Source: CAWEEP01 sp963808125 (GTDB lineage: Bacteria > Chloroflexota > Dormibacteria > Aeolococcales > Aeolococcaceae). From it: a DNA stretch of 64,000 bases. Under the pieces are notes generated by a model that did no database searches, was not told the origin of the DNA, and saw nothing but the letters and a program-made list of their open reading frames with translations. Location: positions 39,062 through 103,061 of the forward strand of contig CAWEEP010000042.1 in NCBI GenBank assembly GCA_963808125.1. The letters run 5' to 3'. Made by a program: the position numbers and the translations under genes. Shown here piece after piece: positions 52,368-62,211 of this stretch. How positions within the stretch are numbered: the first letter of the stretch is position 1; each line of letters begins with the position of its first letter.

Positions 52368-53768
52368 ATGTGGCGAAGCAGGACGATCGCGTCCCGGACT
52401 GATCGTGACCGCGCTCAGCTGCCCGCGCACCGTGCCGGGCACGGCCTGAAGTTCCGTCTCATGGCGGCGGCGGGGCTCGCCGTCGGCGTCGGTGTTGTGT
52501 TCGGCGCGGCCGGGGTGGCCGCCTGCACGCCGGATTCCCAGCTCACCGCATACATGCCGGATCCGGTCGCATCCGGGACGGTCGCCTCGCCGGGGGTGAC
52601 CGGCGGCACCTTCGTGATCACCACGGCTCAGGGCCCGACGGTGACGGTGACGGTGACGGGGACCACCACGTACCGTGAGCAGGGCGTGAGCGCCGCCGAC
52701 CTCACCGACGTCGTCGCCGGGGACGTGGTCAAGGTGTGGGGGACGATCCCGTCGGCGGGCAATGTCACCGCCGCCATCGTAGCCATCTCTCTCCCCGTCA
52801 CCTCCGGCACAGTCGCCTCGCCGGGGGTCAGCGGCGAGAGCTTCCCCGTCACCACTGACAAGGGAGTGGCCGTGACCATCGACGTGTCGGCGGCGACGAC
52901 CTACCGCGAGCAGGGCGTCAGTTCGCCCGGCCTCGGCAATGTCGCCGTCGGCGACCACGTGACGGTCTCGGGGCTGATCACCTCGCCCGGCGTCGTCAGC
53001 GCGGTGTCGGTGAGCATCTCGCTTCCGGTCACGTCGGGCACGGTCGCCTCGCCGGGGGTCACGGGAAGCAGTTTCCCGGTCACCACCGGCGGCGGCGCGA
53101 CGGTGACGATCGACGTCACCTCGAGCACCACCTACCGTGAGAAGGGCGTCAGCTCGCCCGGTCTGGACAACGTCGTCGTCGGCGACCATGTGACCGTCTC
53201 GGGACCGGTCACCTCGCCGGGCACCGTCAGCGCCGTGACGGTGAACATCACGCTCGCCTGCGCCTTCGGCAGGGTACTGGCGCCCGGGGTCACCGGCAGC
53301 AGCTTCCAGATCGGCGCGGTCAGCGGGGGAAAGGGCTGGAACGGCGGCAAGGACGGCAAGGATGAGAAGGCCGGCACGGTGACCGTCGACGTCACCTCGG
53401 CCACCACGTACACCGAGAAGGGCGTCACGTCGCCTGGCCTGACCGATGTCGCCGCCGGTGACCACGTGACCGTCCTGGGGACGATCACCACGCCGGGTAC
53501 CATCGATGCAGTCAACGTGACCATCTCGGCTTCCAGGCCGGCGACGTCGCCGCGGCCGTCGCCGTCCGCGTGGCCGTCGTTCTCGCCCCACACCTTCCCG
53601 TCGTGGGCGCCTCTTTCGCCAAAGGCGGTCCCGTTGGGCGTTGCGTCTCCGCCCACCCCCGACCCCACTTTCGGAGCTGGGGCTCACTCCGGTGCCGGTT
53701 CGCAGGACGGGACGCCGTCCGGATCCCATCCGTCCCTGATCGACCAGCACGGGCACTCGGGGAAGTAG
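52368..53768 (+). CDS. Secreted protein with four tandem DUF5666-like domains
   Basis: 466 residues from ATG 52368, with TGGGAGGAAG upstream. An N-terminal membrane or signal segment (LMAAAGLAVGVGVVFGAAGVAAC) is followed by four repeated about 77-residue domains, each of pattern SGTVASPGVTGxSFxVTT ... TTYREQGVS ... VAVGDHVTVSG. These match the RF-type DUF5666 beta domains. A Lys/Gly-rich insertion (GGKGWNGGKDGKDEKAG) breaks the fourth. A Ser/Pro-rich tail ends in HSGK. No anchoring motif is visible at the C-terminus, so it is probably secreted or held by the N-terminal helix. Confidence 0.78.
   Translation: MWRSRTIASRTDRDRAQLPAHRAGHGLKFRLMAAAGLAVGVGVVFGAAGVAACTPDSQLTAYMPDPVASGTVASPGVTGGTFVITTAQGPTVTVTVTGTTTYREQGVSAADLTDVVAGDVVKVWGTIPSAGNVTAAIVAISLPVTSGTVASPGVSGESFPVTTDKGVAVTIDVSAATTYREQGVSSPGLGNVAVGDHVTVSGLITSPGVVSAVSVSISLPVTSGTVASPGVTGSSFPVTTGGGATVTIDVTSSTTYREKGVSSPGLDNVVVGDHVTVSGPVTSPGTVSAVTVNITLACAFGRVLAPGVTGSSFQIGAVSGGKGWNGGKDGKDEKAGTVTVDVTSATTYTEKGVTSPGLTDVAAGDHVTVLGTITTPGTIDAVNVTISASRPATSPRPSPSAWPSFSPHTFPSWAPLSPKAVPLGVASPPTPDPTFGAGAHSGAGSQDGTPSGSHPSLIDQHGHSGK
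52569..53530 (+). repeat. Four about 230-bp tandem repeats encoding DUF5666-like domains
   Basis: Repeat units start with TCGGGCACGGTCGCCTCGCC-type sequence near 52570, 52802, 53033 and (diverged) 53263. They also share ACCTACCGTGAG and GGCGACCACGTGAC cores. Units 2 and 3 are nearly identical at DNA level, which indicates recent duplication or gene conversion. Confidence 0.8.
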
Positions 53769-53933
53769 CCGGCGCCGTCCAGCGCCCTGGCGGCTCGTGG
53801 CGCTTGAGCCCAGGCCCGCCGGCCCCGCGGGGGGTCGCCGCCCGGGCGCGCCGGGCCACCGGTGGCATTCCGCCGCCGGTCCGGCATGGTCCCGTCTCTG
53901 AACGCGCCGCACCGGGCCGTACACTCACCGGCT

Positions 53934-55128
53934 GTGAAGCTCCTTGAGTACCAGGCCAAGCGGCACTTCGCCGCCGCCTGCATCGACGTCCCCGCGGGAC
54001 GCCTGGCGCGGACGCCCGACGAGGCGGCGGAAGCCGCGTCCGAGCTGGGCAGGATCGCCGTCAAGGCCCAGGTGCCGGTCGGGGGGCGGGGCAAGGCGGG
54101 CGGCATCGCCGTCGTCGGCTCGCCGGAGGAGGCGCGGCGGGAGGCTGAGCGCATTCTCGCCATGGACATCCACGGCTACCCGGTGCGATCCGTCTGGTGC
54201 GAAACCGGCCTCGACATCGCCCACGAGATGTACTTGGGCGTCACCCTCGACCGCGACCGCCGCCGTCTGGCGCTGATGCTCTCGGCGGCGGGCGGCATGG
54301 AGATCGAGCGCGTGGCCGCCGAGTTCTCCGGAGAAGATCGCCAAGCTCTGGCCCGATCCTGTCGCCGGTCCGCATGCCTTCCAGGTGCGCCGGCTCGCCT
54401 TCTCGGCGCTCGCCCAGGTTCCTGAGCTGGAGGGGAGACGCGGCAGCCTCGCCGCCGCTCTGGTTCCCATTGCGCAAAACCTCTTCCGCCTCGCCGTGAC
54501 CCTCGACGCGGTCACCTGCGAGATCAACCCGCTGGCGCTGACAGCGGCGGGACGGCTGGTCGCCGCCGATGGCAAATTGGAGATCGACGAGAACGCCGAG
54601 TACCGCCACCAGGACCTGGCCACCGAACTGGTGGCCGACCTGCATGGCGAGGACGGCCGGAGCGGCGACGACGCCTTCGAGGTCGACGCCAAGCGTCGCG
54701 GCTTGACCTACGTCCACCTCCCCGGCGGCAACATCGGCTCCATGGGCAACGGCGCCGGCCTGGCCATGAACACCCTCGACCTGATTCAGCAGATGGGAGG
54801 TCGTCCCAACAACTTCCTGGACATCGGAGGCGGCGCCGGTGCGGACAAGGTGAAGCGGTCGCTGGAGATGATCCTCAGCGACGGCGACGTCAGGGGGGTG
54901 TTCATCAACATCTTCGGCGGCATCACCCGTGGCGACGAGGTGGCCCGCGGCATCGTCCAGGCGCGCGACGACCTGGGCGTGACCGTCCCCCTCGTCGTGC
55001 GGATGGCCGGGACCAACGAGGCGGATGGGCGCCGCATCCTCGGCGAAGCCGGCATCGTCCCGGCGAGCAGCGCTCCCGAGGCGGCGCGCACCATCGTCGA
55101 CCTGGTGCGGGCGGGAGGGGCCGGCTGA
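53934..55128 (+). CDS. sucC: Succinyl-CoA synthetase beta subunit (one frame break)
   Basis: About 398 residues. The ATP-grasp start is VKLLEYQAKRHFAAACIDVP, with AVKAQVPVGGRGKAGGIAVV. The frame breaks near 54331 by one extra T; resolved, it reads AAESPEKIAKLWPDPVAGPH. The remainder includes AVTCEINPLALTAAGRLVAA, GNIGSMGNGAGLAMNTLDLI and NFLDIGGGAGADKVKRSLEM, then GVFINIFGGITRGDEVARGI. It converts succinyl-CoA plus NDP to succinate, directly downstream of ODH in the TCA cycle. Overlaps sucD (TGATG). GTG start. Confidence 0.93.
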
Positions 55129-56024
55129 TGTCCATCCTCGTCGACCGCTCGACCCGAGTCCTCGTGCAGGGGATCACCGGCCGGGAGGGCAGCTTTCACA
55201 CAGCGCAGATGCAGGCTTTCGGCACGAACGTCGTGGCCGGAGTGGTTCCGGGACGGGGGGGTGCCGAGGCCCTCGGCGTTCCCGTCTTCGACACCGTAGC
55301 CGACGCCGTCGAGCGGACCGGGGCCGACGCCAGCTTCATCATCGTGCCGCCGCCGTTCGCCGGCGACGCGATCATGGAGGCGGCCGCCGCCGGAATCCGG
55401 CTCGCCGTTTGCGTCACCGAGGGCATCCCCGTGCTCGACATGGTCCGGGCGCGGGCCTTCGTCGAGGCGACGCCGATGCGGCTGATCGGGCCCAACTGCC
55501 CCGGGGTGTTGACCCCCGGCCAGTGCAAGATCGGCTTCATCCCCAACCACGTCGGCAGGCCCGGGCGGGTTGGTGTCGTCGCCCGCAGCGGGACCCTGAC
55601 CTACGAGGTGATCCAGGGTCTCTCCGACGCGGGATACGGAGAGAGCACCGCCGTTGGCATCGGCGGCGACCCCGTGCTCGGATCCACCTTCGTTGAGATC
55701 CTCCCCCTCTTCGCCGCCGATCCGCGTACGGAGGCGGTGGTCCTGGTCGGCGAGATCGGCGGCTCGGACGAGGAGGCGGCTGCGGCGTGGATCCGTACCG
55801 CCGGGTTCGACAAGCCGGTGGTCGCCTTCATCAGCGGGCGCACCGCCCCCCCGGGGAAGCGCATGGGTCACGCCGGCGCCATCATCAGCGGGACGACCGG
55901 CGGAGCGCAGGGCAAGGTCGAGGCGCTGCGAGGCGCCGGTGCCCGCATCGCCGGAACCATCGAGGACGTGGTCCGCCAGGTGGGCGATAGCCTTGGCGGC
56001 GCCGGCGCGCCCGGGGATCACTGA
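55128..56024 (+). CDS. sucD: Succinyl-CoA synthetase alpha subunit
   Basis: 298 residues, intact. The CoA-binding Rossmann start RVLVQGITGREGSFHTAQMQ and IGPNCPGVLTPGQCKIGFIP are typical. The phosphohistidine is His248 in GKRMGHAGAIISGTTGGAQG. Overlaps the sucC stop. With sucC it forms the alpha-beta enzyme. The two-gene unit ends at a hairpin after 56046. Confidence 0.96.
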   Translation: MSILVDRSTRVLVQGITGREGSFHTAQMQAFGTNVVAGVVPGRGGAEALGVPVFDTVADAVERTGADASFIIVPPPFAGDAIMEAAAAGIRLAVCVTEGIPVLDMVRARAFVEATPMRLIGPNCPGVLTPGQCKIGFIPNHVGRPGRVGVVARSGTLTYEVIQGLSDAGYGESTAVGIGGDPVLGSTFVEILPLFAADPRTEAVVLVGEIGGSDEEAAAAWIRTAGFDKPVVAFISGRTAPPGKRMGHAGAIISGTTGGAQGKVEALRGAGARIAGTIEDVVRQVGDSLGGAGAPGDH

Positions 56025-56045
56025 CCGCCCGCAGCCGGGGGGCTT

Positions 56046-56061
56046 GGGGTACGCTTACCCC
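56046..56061 (+). terminator. Hairpin downstream of sucD
   Basis: GGGGTA (56046-56051) and TACCCC (56056-56061) form a 6-bp stem with loop CGCT, extendable by two G-T pairs. A GGGTGTAACCCTT stretch follows. Probable terminator for sucCD. Confidence 0.45.
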
Positions 56062-56183
56062 GGATCGGGTGTAACCCTTCTCGTCTCCACCAACGTTTCA
56101 GCTCATAGGGAGCCCGGTGGGGCGGTCTCCGCGGGGCGGCCCATGGCGGCCCGCCTCCGGGTACGGCCCCAGCCCTGATCGAT

Positions 56184-57650
56184 ATGGCATCGAGAACACG
56201 CCGGCGTCGCTCGCGCTACCGGATGCGTCCGCTCTGGATGACGGCCCGGCGCGTCGTCGCCGTCGTCACCGTGGCGGTGGTGCTGGTGACCGGCGTCTTC
56301 GCCTGGCGCACCGCCTCCGCCCTGGCCAGCATCTTCCACACCAGCGTGCCGGGGGTGGTGGGCAGCCTCATCAAGGGCAAGAGCGGCTCCTCCATCGAGA
56401 CCGACCAGATCGCCAATCTGCAGCGCATCAACATCGCCCTCTACGGCTACGGCGGGGGCGGGCATGACGGCGCGTTCCTCACCGATTCCATCATGGTCAT
56501 CTCCATCCAGCCCCAGCGCGACGCCCCCCCGAGGGTGGCCGAGATCTCCATCCCGCGCGATTGGTATGTGCCCATGGACAACTCGGCAGGCAAGGAGCAG
56601 GACCTGGGGCGCATCAATCAGGCGTATGAGGACGGCATGCTCTATGGCGACGGCGGCGTCGCCGCAGGGCAGGAGACCTCCGGCGGCGTCATGGCGGACG
56701 CCGCGCTGAGCAAGCTGCTGGGGATTCCCATCGACTACTTCGTCGGCGTGGACTTCTCCGCCTTCGATCAGGCCGTCGACGCCGTCGGCGGTATCGACAT
56801 CAACGTCCCCGTCGCCTTCACCGACGGTGAGTACCCCGCAGGCGAGTGCAACTCCGACTCCACGTGCGCCTTCGAGACGGTGAGCTTCGGCGCCGGTGAG
56901 CAGCACATGAACGGCGCCACCGCCCTCGAGTACGCGCGATCCCGCCATGGGGACAACGGGCAGGGGACGGACTTCGCGCGCAGCGGCCGCCAGCAGCTGA
57001 TCATCGCCGCCCTCGAGCAGAAGGTCCTCTCCATCGGCGGCATCGGCAATCTCCCCAATCTCCTCGGCGCGCTGGGCAACAACGTCGACACCAACCTGAG
57101 CCTGAACGACGTCGAGGCGCTGTGGAGCCTGGTCAAGCCGGTCCCCGCGTCGAGTTACCTGCACGTGCAATTCACCGATCAGGACTTCCTCTACGAGTGC
57201 ACCTGGTTCAGCTGGTCGACCGGCTGCACTGCCGACTTCGAGTACGCCTGGGACAGCAGCTACCAGGCCATCGACCACTACACGCAGAGCGTCTTCGCCG
57301 ACCCCCAGGCCCTGGCCGCCAAGGCCACGGTCGGCATCGAGGACGGCAGCGGCTGGGACGTACCGGTCGCGCCCACCCTCAGCTCGCGCTGGGCCACCAT
57401 GTTCGGCGAGTTGGGCTGGTCAACCGCCGATCTGGGGGCGGTGCAGACGACCGCCACGACCGAGGTCATCAACCAGGGTGGCACCAAGGACGCGGCGGTT
57501 GCGAAGTGGTTCGCGTCATACTTCGGTGTCGCCGTCACGACAGCGTCGCCGCCTTCTCCGGGTACCGCCGGCTCCGCTGACGGCGTCATCGTTCTCCTCG
57601 GCCAAGACGCGGGGAACGCCTTCAGCAACGACCCGGGGTATGGGAGTTGA
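56184..57650 (+). CDS. LytR-CpsA-Psr (LCP) family cell-wall ligase
   Basis: 488 residues. A basic cytoplasmic tail (RTRRRRSRYRMR) precedes one transmembrane helix (VVAVVTVAVVLVTGVFAWRT). The LCP domain carries LTDSIMVISIQPQRDAPPRV, AEISIPRDWYVPMDN and ALEYARSRHGDNGQGTDFAR, with the Arg/Asp residues that bind polyprenyl pyrophosphate. The C-terminal region (TTATTEVINQGGTKDAAVAK, VIVLLGQDAGN) resembles the LytR_C domain. It probably attaches glycopolymers to peptidoglycan, which implies a murein wall bearing anionic polymers. It ends 3 nt before pfk. Confidence 0.9.
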   Translation: MASRTRRRRSRYRMRPLWMTARRVVAVVTVAVVLVTGVFAWRTASALASIFHTSVPGVVGSLIKGKSGSSIETDQIANLQRINIALYGYGGGGHDGAFLTDSIMVISIQPQRDAPPRVAEISIPRDWYVPMDNSAGKEQDLGRINQAYEDGMLYGDGGVAAGQETSGGVMADAALSKLLGIPIDYFVGVDFSAFDQAVDAVGGIDINVPVAFTDGEYPAGECNSDSTCAFETVSFGAGEQHMNGATALEYARSRHGDNGQGTDFARSGRQQLIIAALEQKVLSIGGIGNLPNLLGALGNNVDTNLSLNDVEALWSLVKPVPASSYLHVQFTDQDFLYECTWFSWSTGCTADFEYAWDSSYQAIDHYTQSVFADPQALAAKATVGIEDGSGWDVPVAPTLSSRWATMFGELGWSTADLGAVQTTATTEVINQGGTKDAAVAKWFASYFGVAVTTASPPSPGTAGSADGVIVLLGQDAGNAFSNDPGYGS

Positions 57651-57653
57651 TCC

Positions 57654-58689
57654 TTGCGCATCGGGATGCTCACTGGGGGCGGTGACGCTCCCGGGCTGAA
57701 TGCCGCGATCCGGGCGGTGGGCCGGCGAGCCCTCGCTCACGGCGACACCGTGATCGGTGTCAACTACGGCTGGGCGGGATTGGTCGGGGACGGCGACTAC
57801 AAGGAGCTGGATCGCCACTTCTTCTCGGGAATCCTCCAGATCGGCGGCACGGTGCTGGGGAGCTCCCCGCACCAACCCCATGAAGCGCGAGGGGGGTAGG
57901 GAGGAGGTTCTCGCCAACCTGCACCGGGCCCGGCTGGATGCCCTTGTCGCCATCGGCGGCGACGACACCCTCTCCGTCGCCGCCTGGCTGGCGGAGCACG
58001 GCGGTCCCGTGGTCGGCGTCCCCAAGACCATGGACAACGACCTCTCGGTGACCGACTACTGCATCGGCTTCGACACGGCGGTGAGCCGGGTCGCCGAGGC
58101 TCTGGACCGCCTCCACACCACCGCAGCGGCTCACCGCCGGGTCATGGTGGTCGAGGTCATGGGGCGTGACACCGGGTGGGTCGCCCTCATGGGCGGGATC
58201 GCCGGTGGCGCCGACGTCATCCTCATCCCCGAGATCAAGGTGACCCTCAACGAGGTTCTCGAACGCCTTCAGGGCCGCTTCCAGAGTGGCAGCGACTTCG
58301 GCATCATCGTGGTCGCCGAGGGCGTGGAGATGGAAGGCGTCACCGACAAGGGCTCGACGGGCGGCAAGCTGGACGCCTTCGGCCATGCGCAGCTCAGCAA
58401 GCGCGGCGTCGCCGACACCCTGGCGGAGCTGATCGAGGAGAAGCTCGGTCACGAGACGCGCACCACCGTGCTCGGTCACACCCAGCGCGGCGGCACCCCC
58501 TCCGCCTACGACCGCATCTGGGCCACGCGCGTGGGCTCCGCCGCCTACGACCTCGCCCTCGCGGGGCGCTGGGGCTGGATGCCGGTGGTGCGCTGCGGCA
58601 CCGTCGACACGGCTCCGATCGCCGACGTCGTCCGCGAGCAGCGGAAGGTTCCGCCGGACCTGTACGAGCTGGCCAAGGTCTTCTCCTAG
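57654..58689 (+). CDS. 6-phosphofructokinase, PPi-type signature (one frame break)
   Basis: About 345 residues. TTG start preceded by GGGAG. N-terminus MRIGMLTGGGDAPGLNAAIR. The frame breaks near 57868 by one extra C; resolved, GSSRTNPMKREGGREEVLAN. Catalytic region: AIGGDDTLSVAAWLAE and GVPKTMDNDLSVTDYCIGFD, then VVEVMGRDTGWVALMGGIAG and GHTQRGGTPSAYDRIWATRV. GGDD and PKTxDND (Asp and Lys where ATP enzymes have Gly and Gly) are the marks of PPi-dependent or group III mixed PFKs. It is therefore likely to use pyrophosphate reversibly rather than ATP. Confidence 0.9.
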
Positions 58690-58725
58690 GCGCCTGAGGC
58701 GGCGGTCCGCCTCGGATCCGGAAGC

Positions 58726-58757
58726 GGGCCGGCCCGGCGAATGCGCCGGGCCGGCTC
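58726..58757 (+). terminator. Strong hairpin terminator after pfk
   Basis: GCCGGCCCGGCG (58728-58739) and CGCCGGGCCGGC (58744-58755) form a perfect 12-bp stem with loop AATG, extended by two pairs on each side. It lies 37 nt after the pfk stop and before the repair genes. No T tract. Confidence 0.6.
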
Positions 58758-58812
58758 CCGCCCACCGCTCTGTCCGAAACCCGCGAGCGTCCGGCCGGCC
58801 GCCGGTCTCACC

Positions 58813-60452
58813 ATGGGACGCGTGGACGACAGCGAGAGCCGCTACCAGGCGGTGGCGAGCCGCGATCTGCGCTTCGAGGGGCGGTTCGTGGTCGCGGTCA
58901 CCTCCACCGGCATCTACTGCCGGGTGGGCTGTCCGTCCCGCACCCCCCGCCGGGACCGAGTCCGATTCTTCGTCTCGCCGGCCGCCGCCTCGGCCGCCGG
59001 CTTCCGCCCCTGCAAGCGATGCCGGCCGGACCAGGGAGGTGAGGCCCAAGGGGCCCTCGTCCAGCGTGCTCTGGATCTGATCGGGTCGGGTGTCGTCGAC
59101 ACCGACGGGGTGGATGGTCTTGCCCGCCGGCTCGCCGTCGACGTCCGGACCCTGCACCGCCGGCTGGCCGGCTCGGTCGGCGTCACTCCCTTGCAACTCG
59201 CCCGGAGCCGCCGCGTCCAGACGGCTCGGACCCTCATCGCCCGCACCACCATGCCGCTGGTGGATGTCGCCTTCGCCGCCGGCTTCGGCTCGCTCCGGCA
59301 GTTCAACGACGTGATGCGGGCCGACCTCGGTGGCGCGCCGAGCGCTCATCGCGGCGAGGCGGGCCGGGCGGAGGCCGGTCTCGATCCCGGAGGGTGGCTG
59401 AGCCTGCGGCTGCCAGCACGGGAGCCCTTTGCCGCCGGGCCGCTCTTCGCCTTCCTCGCCGCCCGGGCCGTCGCCGGGGTCGAGAGCCAGTGGGATGGCG
59501 ATGACCTCGTGCCCGCGGAGGAGGCCGCCTCGGGCATGAGCCCGGCCCCGAACACGCGACTCGTTCCCTCGTACGCCCGGGCGCTGCGCACCCCCGGGGC
59601 GCAGCCGTGGTGGTGATGAGCCCGGGGCCGGGCCACGTCACGCTGCATGTCCGGCTCGACGACCTCGCCGATCTGGAGAACGCCGTCCGCCGGTGTCGCC
59701 GACTCCTTGATCTCGACGCCGATCCGGTTGCGGTGGCCTCCGGTCTGGTCCGCGACCCCTTGCTGAGGCGTCTCATCGCCAACTCCCCGGGCGTCAGGGT
59801 GCCAGGCAGCGCCGAGCCCTTCGAGACGGCAGTCCGCGCCGTGATGGGCCAGCAGGTGTCGGTGGCGGCGGCCCGCACCCTGGCGGGGAGGCTGGTGACC
59901 CGCCACGGCGAGGCGCTCGCCTCGCCCGTCCACCGTGTCACCCACCTGTTCCCCACGCCGGAGCGTCTCGCCGAGGCCGACCTCGACGGGCTGGGCCTCA
60001 CCGGGCGGCGGATCGCCTCGGTCCGGGCGCTGAGCCGCGCCGTTGCCGCCGGCCAGCTGGACCTGGCCGCCGGCGACCCGACCGAAACCGACCTGGTGAT
60101 GAGCCGGCTCCCCGGTTTCGGGCCCTGGACCAGGGCCTACATCGCCATGCGCGCCCGGGGCGACCCCGACGCCATCCCCGTCGCCGACCTCGGTCTGCGC
60201 CGGGCAATGGAACGCCTCGGAGAGCCGGCCGATCCGCCCAGCATCGCCCGGCGCTCCGAAGCCTGGCGTCCCTGGCGCGCCTATGCCGCCCTTCTGCTCT
60301 GGCAGAGCCTGACCGCCCCGCCCCCGGCGAGCCCCCCTCGCCATCCGCGATCCGTCCACCGCTCACAACGGGGCCCCCGCCATGACGTACGACCCGCGAC
60401 CCTGCCCACCCCCGCCGGCGCCGCCTCACAGTCCTGGTTCGTGAAAGGATGA
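58813..60452 (+). CDS. Ada-type regulator fused to AlkA 3-methyladenine DNA glycosylase (one frame break)
   Basis: About 546 residues. The Ada-like N-domain binds zinc through Cys36, Cys40 (IYCRVGCPSRTP), Cys67 and Cys70 (FRPCKRCRPDQ). Cys36 corresponds to the phosphotriester-accepting Cys of Ada. An AraC-type helix-turn-helix follows (DVAFAAGFGSLRQFNDVMRA). The AlkA part starts at GGWLSLRLPAREPFAAGPLF. The frame breaks near 59600 (one G lost in GGGG); resolved, RTPGGAAVVVMSPGPGH. The HhH-GPD domain reads LPGFGPWTRAYIAMRARGDP, with catalytic Asp in IPVADLGLR. It removes alkylated purines and activates its own regulon. Followed by ogt with 4-nt overlap. Confidence 0.9.
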
Positions 60453-60906
60453 TCGTCGCCGCCGGTTTCACGGCTGACCCCGACCGCCTCCGTGCCCGCC
60501 TCGGCGACGACGGTGCGGAGATCCGCCCCCGCCATGAGCTGGGACCGGTCTCGTCAGCGCTCCGCGCCTACTTCGACGGCACGGACTTGGACGCCGTGAT
60601 GGCACTTCCGGTGTCGGCGGACGGCGGACCCACCATACGGCGCCTGTGGGGGAATTGCGCCGCATTCCCGCCGGCGAGGTGCGCAGCTACGCCCAACTCG
60701 GGGGAGGCGCGCGCTTCGCCCGGCTGGCGGGAAACGCGTGCGCCCGCAATCCGATCGCGCTCATCGTCCCCTGTCACCGGGTGGTCCGCACAGACGGCGG
60801 GCTCGGCGGCTTCGGCTGGGGCCTGCCGGTCAAGCGCTGGCTGCTCGACCATGAGGCGGCCATCGCCACGAGGGCCGCCGCGGCTACCGCCGCACCACGA
60901 TATTGA
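60449..60906 (+). CDS. ogt: Methylated-DNA-protein-cysteine methyltransferase (one frame break)
   Basis: About 153 residues. The N-terminal region reads MIVAAGFTADPDRLRARLGD. The frame breaks near 60651 (one G lost), then GELRRIPAGEVRSYAQLGGG and the active site IALIVPCHRVVRTDGGLGGF follow. PCHRV holds the methyl-accepting Cys that repairs O6-methylguanine. It overlaps the Ada-AlkA stop (ATGA), so the two form an adaptive-response unit. Confidence 0.9.
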
Positions 60907-61097
60907 GGATGACGGTGAGAACGACGCTCAGCAGGATGCCGGTGCCGAGGAGCAGGGAAACGGAGACGCCGCCGCGTGACACGGTGATGTCGCCGGGCAG
61001 GCTGCCAGGGAGGCGTCCGCCCAGCGGCGAGGTAGGCGCCGGTGGCCGCGAGCAGCAGGCCGACGGCAAGGATCCGGCCCGCGGTCGTGCCCGTCAT
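60884..61097 (-). CDS. DUF2905-family small membrane protein (one frame break)
   Basis: About 70 residues from ATG 61097. Two helices: MTGTTAGRILAVGLLLAATG, then after a one-G insertion near 61028, GRLPGSLPGDITVSRGGVSV and LLLGTGILLSVVLTVILNIV. The RLPGDIxxxRG motif between two helices is the DUF2905 signature. Function of the family is unknown. It overlaps the 3' end of ogt by 23 nt on the opposite strand. Confidence 0.75.
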
Positions 61098-61128
61098 CTG
61101 ATGGCGCCGGCGGTGGCCGCGGGGCGGC

Positions 61129-62184
61129 TCAGCCGTCCATCCCCAGGCTGCGACGCGTGAGGTCACGGCCCCGGCGAACGGCGACGACGATCCCGCCGAG
61201 CACGAGAACGTTCAACAGGATCAGGAAGACGATGATCTGCGGAGCGCTGCCCATGTGGATGCCCCGACACCAGGGAGATGAGGTTGATGGGGCACTGCCG
61301 ACGTGTCCAGCTCGGTCGGCTGCAGCGGCGTGCCGGGCGGGAGCCCGCTCGGGCGGTTGGGGATGATCGCCGCGGCGGGGACCACACGGCGGTGGCGCCG
61401 GCGTGGCTCTGGGTGTCGGCGTCGGCGTCGCCGTCGGCGTCGGCGCCGGGGTGGCCGTCGGTCGGGGTGTCGGGGCCGGTGTCGGCGACGTCACGGTCTG
61501 AGTGACGCCCGGGCTGGCCGCTAACTCCTCGAAGTTGCCGTCCCCCTCGTAGGAGGCGGTGACGGTGTGGGTGCCGACGGTCAGCGACGACGTGCTCCAG
61601 TGGGCCTGGCCGGAGCCGTCCAGTGACCTCGGCGGATGCGCGGCCTTGCCGTCGACGGAGTACTCGACGGCTCCGGTGGGCAGCCCACCCCCGGAGTGGG
61701 TTACGGTGGCGGTGAAGATCACCGATTGGCCGACCGAGGACAGCCCGCCGGTGGAGCTCGACGGCTCCCCGAGTGTGGTGGGTGCCTGGTCGACCGTCAC
61801 CGGCTGGGCCGGGGACTGGGCCTTGGCGTTGGCGGCATCACCGGGTAGCAGGCGATGACAGAGAGGTCGGTGCCCGCCTGCCACAGCGGTTCATTCCCGC
61901 TCGGATACGTGATCGACGTCTTCGCCACCGTGGTGCTCACCATCGACAACGTGGCGGTCGCGATCACCGCGGAGCATGTGCCGTTGGCGAAGGTCAGCGT
62001 CTCTTCCGCCAGGCTGCCGATCACCGAGGTCTTGATGACGACGCCCGTCAAGCTGAGTGGCTGCCCGTAGACGAGCAGCGACGGGAGCGGCGGCGACACT
62101 GACGGTCGGGGTGGGCAGCGTCGCCGCGTCCACCACCAGGATGGCTGGCCGTCGGCCAGGGCCGCCAGAGCCGCCACCCCCCAC
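61129..62184 (-). CDS. Ig-like domain surface protein with Pro/Thr stalk and C-terminal membrane anchor (frame breaks)
   Basis: A minus-strand gene spread over more than one frame. The N-terminal part, from about 62184 (GPGRRPAILVVDAATLPTPT), leads to LVYGQPLSLTGVVIKTSVIG and FANGTCSAVIATATLSMVST. A Big_3_5-like Ig domain follows: VGQSVIFTATVTHSGGGLPT, GAVEYSVDGKAA and VGTHTVTASYEGDGNFEELA. Next comes a TPAPTPRPTATPAPTPTATP stalk, and then a helix, PQIIVFLILLNVLVLGGIVV, with a basic end (RRGRDLTRRSLG). The last segment could instead be a separate 41-residue gene from ATG 61254. Breaks occur near 61380, 61840 and 62080. It is probably a cell-surface protein anchored by its C-terminus. Confidence 0.6.
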
Positions 62185-62211
62185 CGATCAGAAGTCGCGT
62201 CCCTGACCGGG

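Noticed and set aside
52569..53530. CRISPR-like array
   Set aside because: The repeats are about 230 bp, in frame and encode protein domains; there are no 24-40-bp repeats with unique spacers.
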